A DNA stretch of 64,000 nt from Lolium rigidum (Eukaryota > Streptophyta > Magnoliopsida > Poales > Poaceae). A model generated the notes under the pieces. It saw only the letters and a program-made list of their open reading frames with translations. It made no database searches and was not told where the DNA came from. The DNA is taken from NCBI RefSeq assembly GCF_022539505.1, contig NC_061510.1, positions 98,782,292-98,846,291 on the forward strand, given 5' to 3'. Positions 32,474 to 44,182 of this stretch are shown here, piece after piece; within the stretch, counting starts at the first letter, position 1, and each line of letters opens with the position of its first letter. The position numbers and the translations under genes were made by a program.

Positions 32474-33950
32474 CAATACCTATCGACATAGCTCTCCAGC
32501 ATCTCCGGAAGCCGTCCATCAAGCCAAGCGTGGAATCTGAATCAATCTTTATCCCGGGAGAAGATGTGGTCCAAATGGACATTGATGCCAATAATCAAAG
32601 AAACTCGGGGATTGCTCCATCTGACCTGGGGACTTCGCAGTCAAAGCCAGTCGAAAGTATGTCGGTTGAGCCTATGTCGGTCGATGAACCTGTCTCCGTC
32701 GTTCGCGTTGTGCCATCTTAATTGGGTACAGCCGATCATGTCGTATTTGGTCAGTGGTGAACTGAAGAAGTCTTGGCGAGAAGAATCCAGAGAAAGCAAA
32801 AGCATTCACCATCATCAATGGTGAGATGTACGTACTTCAACATTGTGTGGAGCCAGAAGAAGGTCGAGAGATACTCCTGGATATCCATCAAGGAGAATGT
32901 GGGCATCATGCATCATCAAGAGCCCTGGTGGAAAATGCATTCCAGCATGGATTTTACAGGCCAAGTGCACCTGAAGAAGCTGAAGACATGGTCTGGAAGT
33001 GCAACGGTTTTCAGAGATACAACAAGCAGATTCACACACCGGCTTCGGGCCTGAAGACAATCTCCATCACTTGGTCGTTTGCAGTATGGTGCCTGGACAT
33101 GGTCGGACCTTTCAGGCTGGCTCGAGGAAATATGACTCATATCTTGGTAATGATGGAGAAGTTTACAAAATGGGTGGATGTGAAGCCGATCCGAAAGTGT
33201 GACGGTCAAACGGTACGTGTCATTCTTGAAGGGCATTATTATGAGATATGGCTATCCTCACAACATCATCACTGATAACAGCACATACTTTGTCGTAGGA
33301 GCTTTTGTTTGGTTTTTTGAAGAAAAGAAGATCTGGCTTAAAGTTGCATCAGCCACGCATCCAGAAGCAAATGGACAAGTGGAAAGAACAAATGCTTTGG
33401 CGTTATCCAGCATCAAGCCCCGCTTATAGAGCCACTTGAGAGAACTCCGGGTTGCTGGTTGGAGGAAATTCCAGCTGTGTTGTGGAGCCTCAGGACCACG
33501 CCAAACTGGTCAACCAGCTACAACCATTCTTCCTGGTGTATAGGGCAGAAGCAGTCCTGCCAACCGACATAATACACGACTTGCCGCGGGTCACTCTGTT
33601 CATAGAGGATGAGGTCAAAGAGGCCCGAGAAGATGATGTCGATTTTCTCGAAGAAGCAAGAGAACTAGCATTCTCTAGGTCGGCAATATACCAGTAGAAC
33701 CTCTGATGCTATCACAGTCGGGAAGTGAACCCTTGAGTATTCCGAGAAGGGGATCAGGTGCTCCGGCTGGTGCAACACACTGCCGGCATGCGCAAGTTTT
33801 CACCTCCATGGGAGGGGCCATTCATAGTGAACAAGGCTCTACACAATGATGCTTATTATCTTATAGATGCGCAGGAGCCAAAAAAAAGTCAAAGCACAAA
33901 AGTCGGATGAGGAGACCAAACGTCCATGGAATGTAGCTCTACTCCACCCT
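32474..33950 (+). pseudogene. Integrase of the host gypsy element
   Basis: Resumes the old pol frame after the Athila-like element. A linker rich in acidic and serine residues (to about 32720) precedes a zinc-binding region with HQGECGHH and CNGFQRY, in which the second Cys is not matched. The core shows CLDMVGPFRLARG, then IITDNSTYF and HPEANGQVERTN, so the three catalytic acidic residues can be placed. The C-terminal part reads LPTDIIHDLPRV and later SPPWEGPFIV. At least four stops or shifts occur (about 32720, 33275, 33427, 33697), and codon use is more decayed than in the younger elements. Confidence 0.8.
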
Positions 33951-34840
33951 TTCTATTCTTGAGGACATGAAGTAGGTGTTTCTACACCATTTCTATATGA
34001 ACTATGAATGAAAATGCTAGCACCCCGAAAGAAACTCGGGGACTGCCTTTGTCGTATTGCATGTTGTATCTTTACCTTTATGTATGTCGGCTAGCTCGCC
34101 TTATTTTTTTCCATATCGGTTTAGTAGTGTGTTTGTGCTAAAGGCCAATCTTCGACTTAGTTGTTGTCCGCAACGCGGCTTCATGGCAAGCAAGAAAAAT
34201 CTAGAGGTTTATAGACACACGAAAAATGACTAACAAACGAATACAAGCGATGTGGTATATTTGTTGTTTTGACTAACCCCGAATATGTTGGTTTTCTACC
34301 AGTTTTGTCTGCTAACTTAAAGCTTTTTCTCAAGTTCAAGTATTGTATGCTTAGCCTAGTGTCCTAGTGACTCATACGTCGAACGCCTAAAATGGTAGAC
34401 ATGAGCAAAGGTTGCGAAAATGAGTCAACAAGAAAATGAACTCGGGGACCGGGACAGGGTTATTCGAATTTAAGTTTAACATGCTAAAAGTTGCAAAGTT
34501 AACCAAAAGAACTTAAAAGTATATATTACATTTGTACCCGGCATTCCGGGGATTTGACGAATAAGTCGTTTGAGTTGTGCAAGAAAGTCTAGGGAGCCCT
34601 AGCTTCAGGATTTCCGGCTTCAAGAATGTCGGTTGAGGAACTCTAAGGAGCAGTGCTCTTGGTCTTTTCATGTGAAGGTTTAACAAGACTTGAGTATATT
34701 TGACACTCGATGAGTAAAAACACATGAGTGATTTTAGATCACGAATAATATGTACAAAATCAGATGTCCTGTGCTCTAAAGTGTTACGAGCATATACTAG
34801 AATGATTCATGTAATGATCATTGGACAATAGTAAGAATAT
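33951..34840 (+). other. 3' noncoding region of the host gypsy element
   Basis: AT-rich sequence with recurring CTCGGGGAC runs (34036, 34441). It continues beyond the reversed fragment at 37173-37634, ending in TTTCAGGGACTAA just before the 3' LTR, which would be its polypurine region. I see no gene. Confidence 0.5.
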
Positions 34841-34860
34841 CCCTGAGTACTTTAGAAGAA

Positions 34861-35332
34861 CTAATCTCTTAGGCAATGCTTAGTTCCATAGGCAAGTCCC
34901 CTAAATATCTCCCAAGATCTTACTAGCAATTCATATTCAGTTTGCTTAAAGTAAATAATAATTTCTCTAAGGTGAGTTACTATTTCCGAAGAACCAAATC
35001 TCTCTACAAAAAAAACGGCTTTAAAATTGAACTGAGAGCTAAAGTTCCTAGGTGTCCATTTTAATACCCAATCTAAGGCTTTACCAGCAAGTGAATAAGG
35101 GAAAAGCTTCACCTTTTATTATATTATTATTAGTGTTGCTTATCTTAAGAGCCTTGCATTTTTTATTGAATCTATTTAGATACACCATAGGACAATCATT
35201 TGGTTTTCCATAAAAACGATGTTCATAGATTGCGTTTACTATTGTAGGATCAATTTCAAATGGTTCTATAGGTATTTCATCACATGTTGGAAAATTTCTC
35301 ACACTAAAAGGTAAATGAGTTCTATTTTCCAT
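34861..35332 (-). pseudogene. Gag fragment of the reversed gypsy element
   Basis: Starts at 35332 with a conserved-looking N-terminus including EIPIEPFEIDPTIVNAIYEH and GKPNDCPMVYLNRF, then shifts near 35100 into a frame with PYSLAGKALDWVLKW and FVERFGSSEI. These are the typical plant gag blocks in which capsid folding residues lie. The frame is lost at about 34860 near the truncation. Confidence 0.65.
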
Positions 35333-35593
35333 TTTTAAGTAGTAGTAGAATAATTTTTATGTATTTTTGTGTTTTAAAAGAGAACTAGAAAGTAAAGACG
35401 AAAAGTAAGACAAATAAAATACTTTGCAAAATCTAAAAGAGAAAGAAGAGCTCACAACGGTGCAACCTTCCCAAGCTTGGGTGTCAGCTTTATGAAGATG
35501 ATGACGGCGTCAGAAAAAAGTCTTGCGTAGTCACGTAGCCACCACTATGAGATAATTTTCCAATTCCCCGGCAACGACGTCAAATAATAATCT

Positions 35594-37172
35594 TGATGAC
35601 ATTTGGACACCAACTGCAGAGTGTTGTGTCAGCGAAGAATTCCCCCACAAGGGTGACTCGAAGGTTTATACCGAACTCTCGGGTAATTGGGAAAGATTCG
35701 TCTCCTTTCCTCTCTTTCTAGAAATACTGCAAAGTAAGATGCCTTGTGTCCCCGACTCCACCGTGTGGTTGTCAAGCACAAGGTTTCATATTAGTAATAA
35801 TAAATAAAAGAGGTAACACAAGTAAAGTAAACAAAACAAATAAAGTAAACTAAGTAAATGCGGTAAAGAGATAGTTAGTTTTGAGTTTTGTGTGAAATTA
35901 AGTGAACTAAATATTTTTGTATTTTCAGATTAAAATATTGCTGCCAATAGAAAATAAGATAAATGCAATGGAAAGGTGTTTCTTATGATTAAAATTGGAC
36001 CGGGGTTCATGGGTTCATTTGTCTACTTCTCTTTAAAGTTGTAGTGGATAATAACAATTCATCAATGAGATAATATTGGTGGAACTTCAATATGTGTTTG
36101 ATAAGCATTCGTATGGGAATCACGTCATAACATGGAGATGATGCAACACATCTCTCTTACACTCCCCAAGAAAGGGAAAACTCCATGCAATCTTGTATTA
36201 AGAATTAACAGAGCATAGCCATAAGTACTTTGACATGATGTTTGAACATCAAATATGCTACCTTGAAAAAACAAGATCACCATTTTTGTCATGTGATGAA
36301 CATAGCACATGCATTCACTTTATTCCTAGTGAGGTGGCAAAAGAAAAGGAAAAGCCATAGTAGATCATGAATTTATTGTCATTATCCAATCACTAAAACC
36401 ATACTACTCCATCTAACACACACATCTCCTCACACATGTTCTTGCATACAAGTTGGATCAGAACCAATACTTAAGAACGGGGTACATAATATGCATCTAT
36501 CAATACATCTTACACATAATAGTTTCCAATATCATATCACAGCATCACAGAATAAAGATCCACCACATAGGAATTACATATATGACCATAATCATGTTGG
36601 GAAGCTCATATGGTACTAAGATCTTTGAAGAACAAGAGAAAAATAGATCAAGCTACTGCCACAAACCCATAGTCCAGAGGTGTACTACTTCCCCTCCAAT
36701 CTTTTCCGCTGCAGCCTCTATTTTCGTGTTTCTGCGGCGCTCCATGGTAGAAACCTTCAGGGCTCTTATATAGGGATTTTAGGGCAAAAGAAGTCGGTTC
36801 GCGAAAGAATCAAGCTATTTGGACAATCGACGATGAAAAGAGCCTGGGTGGAGTGCCCCCTACTGGGCGGGCCACCTAGTCTCTTTTGGGCCTCCATGCC
36901 CCTCTCGTGAGATCCAGGTGCTCCAGGTGCTCCTCTTGATGAAAAAATGACGTCCCCAAAATCATAGCTCAATTTGACTCCGTATAGGTCTCTAAAAGTG
37001 AAAAAAATACACAAAATAGGGTTTTCATGTTCTGCAAAGTTATAACCCAAATAAAGGTGATCATTGGTAAATCCCCATAAATCAATATAAAACATGGAAA
37101 TAACATCATATGTGTTGCAAATATGTGGGAATATGTGTTAATAAAGTTCATGTATGCATTTTACATGCATCA
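35594..37172 (-). repeat. LTR of the reversed gypsy fragment
   Basis: A 1579-bp LTR reading TGATGCATG...GTCATCA on the minus strand. It has a shorter GC-rich block at about 36840-36925 reminiscent of the hairpins in the other two gypsy families but with weaker pairing. Confidence 0.7.
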
Positions 37173-37634
37173 GATCCTAACCGCCGCTGGCAAGGCATTA
37201 ACTCACTGTGGCGAACAAGGCGATAACTATGCGGTCACTTGAGTACCTGTCCCAGCAATTTGAACACTCGACACGCCAACAGGGCGCATGTCTCTGACAT
37301 GAGAAAGTTCCAAGAAATTCCTCTACATCTTGAGGGCAAGTGGCGAACATGCGCCGTATGAAATTCAAAATGGCCAAGTGAAGGATAATTGCAATGTCGG
37401 CAAGATGTTGAAACCGAGATAACCTTTGGGTTTACCAGATTAAAGTCGGTTCTGATAAAAAAAACCCGCAGTCAAGCTGCCGACATAAATTGGCAAGGAG
37501 TTGCCGACATATAATTTGAAACCGAGATAATTAACTTGGTACAAAGTGTAAACTTGAGTTTGGTGGGGGAACCTGGTGTGGCCCTTCTAGCTGGCACCAC
37601 AAGACCACAAGACCACACCAGTTTCAGGGACTAA

Positions 37635-38356
37635 TGTCGGGGGATGGCCCCTAGTTGGCTAAGGGTATGGCCTAAATGGCCAGACTAACTCTATGGAACT
37701 GACTTACTAAGGTAAGTCATGCAACTTTGTTTGCAGGTAAATGTCATGTTGACCAGGTTGGTAGGCTTACTTAGGGTACCGACATACCAATGTCGGTGCG
37801 CCAAGGCCGGGAAGTTTGAACTCGGCCTAACTCGGTTGGCATGAAAGGTGTCAATGATGGAGAACTGACATAGCTTGTCGGAGTCGGCATATGGGTCCGA
37901 CATAGGGCCAATGGTTCTATGCCTGGTCCCAAAGTCAGCGCTCGAATCACATCCCTATAATCACGCAACAGTGTAGGTGAATCTCATCATGACGCAAGGC
38001 ACATCGCTACATTCCAACAACATGGCTGACCATGCCACTGACGAGAGGTACAGTGGTCAACGACGTGGTGACATAGGCCAAGTCACTTCGTCAACGTACT
38101 TGTGACAAGATGGAGACTCCCTGATAGGAGTAGGTGTAGACTTAGACTCTCAAAACATGGCTTTATCCCATGCTAGGGTTTCTCCCTTGTAAGAACCTGC
38201 CCTTCCCCCCACTATATAAGGGGGTACAGGACCTCCACAGCAGGGTTGGACTCTCTTCTTCCTCCTCTCTCATACAGCTCAAGGAGCACCATTGTAGTGG
38301 TATTTCACCTCGAGAGATATACAATTTAGACAAGCAGGAGTAGGGGTTTATCTCCT
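37635..38356 (+). repeat. 3' LTR of the host gypsy element, first part
   Basis: Starts TGTCGGGGGATGGCCC and contains several TGTCGG/CCGACA motifs. A TATA box ACTATATAAG at 38211-38220 would start transcription, followed by a leader with CTCTCTTCTTCCTCCTCTC. It is cut at 38356 by the element 38357-57966 and resumes at 57972. Confidence 0.75.
38213..38219 (+). promoter_or_regulatory. TATA box in host gypsy LTR
   Basis: TATATAA between a C-run and GGGGGTAC, with a pyrimidine-rich leader about 30 bp downstream, typical for a plant LTR promoter. Confidence 0.5.
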
Positions 38357-39754
38357 TGATGACCCACAAGTATAGGGGATCGCAACAGTCTTCGAGGGAA
38401 GTATTACCCAATTTATTGATTCGACACAAGGGGAGACAAAGAATACTTGTAAGCCTTAACAGCGGAGTTGTCAATTCAGCTGCACACTGGAAACAGACTT
38501 GCTCGCAAGAGTTTATCGAGTAGCAACGGTTTTATGGCAGTAGGAATAGTGAAATAACAGCAGCGGTGGAATAAAGACAGCGAGTAGTGATTATAGTAAA
38601 CGAGCAGGATTAAAATATCGTAGGCACAGGGACGGATTTAACGGGCGTTGCATGGATGAGAGAAACTCATGTAACAATCAAAGCATGGGCATTTGCGGAT
38701 AATAATAAAACGGTATCCAAGTACTAATCAATCAATAGGCATGTGTTCCATATATAGTCGTACGTGCTCGCAATGAGAAACTTGCACAACATCTTCTGTC
38801 CTACCAGCCGGTGGCAGCCGGGCCTCTAGGGAAACTACTTGGATATTAAGGTACTCCTTTTAATAGAGTACCGGAGCAAAGCATTAACACTCCGTGAACA
38901 CATGTGATCCTCACATCACTACCATCCCCTCCGGTTGTCCCGATTTCGTCACTTCGGGGCCATTGGTTCCGGACAGCGACATGTGTATACAACTTGCGGG
39001 TAAGATCATAAACAACGAATATCTTCATGAATCAATAACATGTTCAGATCTGAGATCATGGCACTCGGGCCCTAGTGACAAGCATTAAGCATAACAAGTT
39101 GCAACAATATCATAAAAGTGACATCTACGGATACTAGGCACTATGCCCTAACAATCTTATGACTATTACATGACCAATCTCATCCAATCCCTACCATCCC
39201 CTTCAGCCTACAGCGGGGGAATTACTCACACATGGATGGGGGAAACATGGCTGGTCGATGGAGAGGCGTTGGCTGTGATGGCGGTGAAGATCTCCTCCAA
39301 TTCCCCGTCCCGGCGGAGTGCCGAACGGAGACTTCGGCTCCCGCGACGGAGTTTCGCGATGTGGCGGCTCTCCGGAGGGTTTCGGCGACTTCGACTTCTC
39401 CCGTGCGTTTTCGGGTCGAAACCAATAAGTAGTCCGAAGGGGGCGTCGGAGGCCGGCCGAGGGGCCACACCACATGGCCGCGCGGGCCCCCCGGGCCGCG
39501 CCGCCATGTGGTGTGGGGCCCTCGGGCCTCCACCTCCTTTGCCCTTCCGGCTCCGTCAATATTTTGGTAAAATAGGGCCTTCGCAAGAATTCCGAGGATT
39601 TTCCCGAAAGTTGGATTTCTGCACAAAAACGAGACACCGGAGCAGTTCTGCTGAAAACAGCGTTAGTCCGTGTTAGTTGTATCCAAAATACACAAATTAG
39701 AGGCAAAACAATAGCAAAAGTGTTCGGGAAAGTAGATACGTTTTGGACGTATCA
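38357..39754 (-). repeat. 3' LTR of the outer non-autonomous copy
   Basis: A 1398-bp LTR. On the minus strand it starts TGATACGTCC and ends GGGTCATCA. It shares with 56566-57966 variants such as CACATGGCCGCGCGG in the hairpin, where the inner pair has CATAGGGCCGCGCGG. Confidence 0.93.
39458..39524. repeat. GC-rich hairpin in LTR (outer copy)
   Basis: The left arm runs from CGAGGGGCC and ACACCACATGG to the C-run, and the right arm runs from GGGCCGCGCCGCC to CCATGTGGTGTGGGGCCCTCG. The stem is about 30 bp with few mismatches. Equivalent copies are at 43885-43951, 52291-52358 and 57668-57735. Confidence 0.8.
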
Positions 39755-42095
39755 ACTCCCCCAAGCTTAGCTTATTGCTTGTCCTCAAGCAATTCGATTA
39801 ACAAGCGAGCGATAAAAGAACTTTCACGAACACATTTGCTCATATGATGTATATATTCTCATGCTATGGCTAATACTTAAGCAGTTCATAATGAGATACA
39901 TGCAAATAAGATCATCCAACAGCTATGTCAATCATGGAGAAGTACCAACAATTAATAATAAGCACCATGAATCATGTATATAAGCGGGATTGCAATGTTC
40001 ATAAGAGAATATGACAAAGTGGTATCTCGCTTGCTCGTATTTGATCGGCAAAACATAAATGCCGAGGCACCTCTTGAGTTCATAGAAAGACTAGAAGTAG
40101 TGATTGTCAAAGATAAAAGCATCAAAGTTATACCACAATTAATCATATTTTGAGACAAGCATATTATACTAAGAATGACGAGTTGTGCTCTCAAGATAGT
40201 GCTCAAAGAAAGAATGGAGACACAACATAAAAGTAAAAGATTGACCCTTCGCGAGAGGGAAGCGAGGGATTAACATGCGCTAGAGCTTTTCATTTGTAAA
40301 GCGAGAGTAAAATTATTTTGAGAGGTGTTTGTTGTTGTCAACGAATGGTAATGGGTACACTAACTACCTCATCAACCGGACTCACAAGAGCGGCTCCCAT
40401 TTTATTTATTTTTGGTTGGCACTCCTTCCAACCTTTCTTTCACAAACCATGGCTAACCGAATCCTCGGGTGCCCGCCATCAATCACATACCATGAAGGAG
40501 TGCCTTTTTATTTAAGTTTTATTATGATGATGACACTCCCCCAACCTTTGCTTACACAAGCCATGGCTAACCGAATCCTTCGGGTGCCGTCCAACAATCA
40601 CAAACCATGGAGGAGTGTCTATTTAAGTTAATTAATTTGGGACTGGGAATCCCATTGCCAGCTCTTTTTGCAAAATTATTGGATAAGCGGATGTGCCACT
40701 AGTCCATATGAGAGTCCGTCAAAAGTAAATGACAAGGTTGAAAGCTAAACACCACATACTTCCTCATGAGCTATGAAACATTAACACAAATTGAGAAGCA
40801 TTTTGAAAGTTTTAAAGGTAGCGCATGAGAATTTACTTGGAATGGTTTGAAATGCCATGCATAGGTATTTATGGTGGACACTTTTGGAACAACTTGGTTT
40901 TCAGATGTTTGGAAGCACGAGCGGCGATCCCGCTCAGTACAAGTGAAGGCTAGCAAAAGACTAGGGAGCGACAAATCAAGAGAGCGATGACTCGTCATAA
41001 TCATGCTTGCGGCAAAATAAGTTAACGGAGGCATAAAAGTGATACAAGAACTCTGAAGCAATATAAATCATCGAGGCTTAATTGACTTTTTGTTCAGTCA
41101 TATGCATGCGTGAGCATGTGCCAAGTCGATATAAATGAATTATTCAGAGGAGGATACCACAATGCCATACTTACTTATGAATAAAACAATGCAAGCAAAC
41201 ATCCATGACATGCTACTCATATTAATAAATTGGAACTAAACATGAGAGATCATGAACTACTAGACTTTCTCAAATAACATATACCTCACATGAACCAACT
41301 AAGCATGCTCATATGGATGAGTATATGTACAAAAATGAAAGCAAATAGAGTTCATACCAGCCTCTCACCACAATCAAATTGTCGTAGATCGTCATTATTG
41401 CCTTTTCACTTGTGTAGCTTGGATAATATGAAATGAAAACCACGCTCCAGCCACCGAAGACCATTGAACTCATGATGAACTTTACAAACCAAAGAAGAAC
41501 AGCAAATATTTTTGGTGTTTTCGAATTAGAAACAAGCACGAAAGAAAACAAGCAAACAAAGCAAAATCTTTTTGGGTTTTCTCATAACAAACTAACGATA
41601 GCAAATAAAGCAAACCTAGAGCAAGGTACCAAATAAGCAAATGGTGAAGAGAAACAACAGAAATATTTTTGGTCTTTTTGTGTTTTAGGAAAGAAACAAA
41701 GCGAAAACAAAAGAATGCAAACTAACGGAAACACAGAAAAGCAGGATGACAGAAATCTGCCAAATCCTGACAGCAGTACAGAAATCGAATTTAACAAAAA
41801 TCTTCCATTGCTCAGACCAAAAAGTGTTCAACTAATGAAAGTTAGATAACAACCTGGGGCACATGCTCAAAAATTGGCAACTCAAAATAACGTTCTGGCT
41901 GTGCGTACGAATTTTTTGGTAACAGCACAGAATCTGTTTTTGGACAGCACTTCCCCAAATATCATCTCCCTCTCATTAGAAAACCACTCTAGAGACTAAA
42001 CAAATATGTACAAGTATCCAGCAATCATAATATGCAAAGAATGAGTGATGCCGGTATACCTCCCCCCAAGCTTAGGCTTTTGGCCTAAGTGGAGT
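39755..42095 (-). other. 3' noncoding region of the outer copy
   Basis: No convincing frame. As transcribed it holds three purine tracts: AAGCTTGGGGGGAG (42060-42073), AAAGGTTGGGGGAGTG (40534-40549) and AAGCTTGGGGGAGT (39755-39768, at the LTR). About 110 bp are duplicated in tandem around 40430-40620, both copies containing an AGCCATGG(C/T)TTGTG motif. Part is homologous to 29940-30400 of the Athila-like element. Confidence 0.65.
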
Positions 42096-42782
42096 TCATT
42101 CCCACGGTCCCCATGAAGTGGTGTCTTCGTAATATGACAAAGAACGACCCGGTTCCATGTATGTGCTGGAGGAAACGTCGGGGTACGTGACGGTGTAGTC
42201 GTAGGAGGGCTCGGCGTTCTCGGAGTCATGTTGCTGGTGGAATTCTTGTATCTTCAAATGTTCATCCACCGCCTCCTTAGTGAGCGACCATGATTGCCTG
42301 TCAATATTGAACAAACCTAGCTGGGGAAGAGGGATTTCCTTCTCATTCCCATCAGCAAACAACATTCTATAGACCATATTATCTATAGTGGAGTCAGTAG
42401 TAACAAAACGATGGCTCTTCATAGCAGCAATATCTAGTTTCCTAGGGGTTAATGGTACATCATTAGAATCAAGAGGAATATCTAGATGTGTTAAAATGCG
42501 CAGTGCAATAGTTCCTCCAAAAATAGGTCCCCTGCTAGACAGGCGGCGAGCAATAAGAGAACCAAGATGATAAGGTGTCTCTCCAGTAAGTGCAACATTC
42601 AAGAAAGCAAGATGGTAGCTAGAGATGTTGCTAGTATTTTCTCTACCCAAAATGCTAGTACCAATGTAATATGCGAAATATTTAATAGCGGGGAGTTGAA
42701 TGTTCCTTATCTTCCCTCGCTGAATGGTGCGGCAATCATCCCCGGTGATCCCTCGGTAGAGCTCCAACAAGTCCCGGGGGTT
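42096..42782 (-). pseudogene. ORF1-like gene of the outer copy, C-terminal part
   Basis: Continues the ORF1 frame interrupted at the TSD GTCAT (42783-42787). It reads NPRDLLELYRGITGDDC, then YHLAFLNVALTGETPYHLGSLIARRL and IPLDSNDVPLTPRKLDIAAM, ending TSWGPWE. The frame is open through this part. It is the C-terminal two-thirds of the protein described for 46525-47644. Confidence 0.75.
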
Positions 42783-42787
42783 GTCAT

Positions 42788-44182
42788 TGATGACCCACAA
42801 GTATAGGGGATCGCAACAGTCTTCGAGGGAAGTATTACCCAATTTATTGATTCGACACAAGGGGAGACAAAGAATACTTGTAAGCCTTAACGGCGGAGTT
42901 GTCAATTCAGCTGCACCTGGAAACAGACTTGCTCGCAAGAGTTTATCGGTAGTAACGGTTTTATGGCGGTGGAAATAGCGAAATAACGAGCAGCGGTGAA
43001 ATAAAGACAGCGGTAGTGATTATAGTAAACAGCGAGGATTAAAATACTGTAGGCACGGGGACGGATTTAACGGGCGTTGCATGGATGAGAGAAACTCATG
43101 TAACAATCAAAGCATGGGCATTTGCGGATAATAATAAAACGGTATCCAAGTACTAATCAATCAATAGGCATGTGTTCCATATTTAGTCGTACGTGCTCGC
43201 AATGAGAAACTTGCACAACATCTTCGTCCTACCAGCCGGTGGCAGCCGGGCCTCTAGGGAAACTACTTGGATATTAAGGTACTCCTTTTAATAGAGTACC
43301 GGAGCAAAGCATTAACACTCCGTGAACACATGTGATCCTCACATCACTACCATCCCCTCCGGTTGTCCCGATTTCGTCACTTCGGGGCCATTGGTTCCGG
43401 ACAGCGACATGTGTATACAACTTGCGGGTAAGATCATAAACAACGAATATCTTCATGAATCAATAACATGTTCAGATCTGAGATCATGGCACTCGGGCCC
43501 TAGTGACAAGCATTAAGCATAACAAGTTGCAACAATATCATAAAAGTGACATCTACGGATACTAGGCACTATGCCCTAACAATCTTATGACTATTACATG
43601 ACCAATCTCATCCAATCCCTACCATCCCCTTCAGCCTACAGCGGGGAATTACTCACACATGGATGGGGGAAACATTGCTGGTTGATGGAGAGGCGTTGGC
43701 GGTGATGGCGGTGAAGATCTCCTCCAATTCCCCGTCCGGCGGAGTGCCGAACGGAGACTTCGGCTCCCGCGACGGAGTTTCGCGATGTGGCGGCTCTGCG
43801 GAGGGTTTACGGCGATGTCGACTTCTCTCCGTGCGTTTTAGGTCGAACCCGATAAGTAGTCCAAAGGGGGCGTCGGAGGCCGGCCGAGGGGCCACACCAT
43901 AGGGCCGCGCGGGCCCCCCGGGCCGCGCCGCCATGTGGTGTGGGGCCCTCGGGCCTCCACCTCCTTTGCCCTTACGGCTCCGTCAATATTTTGGTAAAAT
44001 AGGGCCATCTGAAGAAATTCCGAGGATTTTCCCGAAAGTTGGATTTCTGCACAAAAACGAGACACCAGAGCAGTTCTGCTGAAAACGGCGTTAGTCCGTG
44101 TTAGTTGTATCCAAAATACACAAATTAGAGGCAAAACAATAGCAAAAGTGTTCGGGAAAGTAGATACGTTTTGGACGTATCA
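42788..44182 (-). repeat. 3' LTR of the inner copy
   Basis: A 1395-bp LTR with the hairpin at 43885-43951. It shares CATAGGGCCGCGCGG and other variants with 51190-52589. Confidence 0.92.

Larger units (their letters stand above)
34840..37172 (-). mobile_element. Reversed, truncated gypsy fragment: LTR plus gag start
   Basis: On the minus strand an LTR (37172 to 35594) starts TGATGCATG and ends AATGTCATCA. It is followed by a degenerate tRNA-Asp-type primer site (ACGTCGTTGCCGGGGAA, about 35565-35582), a leader, and the first part of gag. The rest of the element, including pol and the second LTR, is missing. The right end (GCATCA at 37172) is precise; the left break near 34840 is estimated from loss of gag similarity. 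I could not confirm a TSD. Confidence 0.7.
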
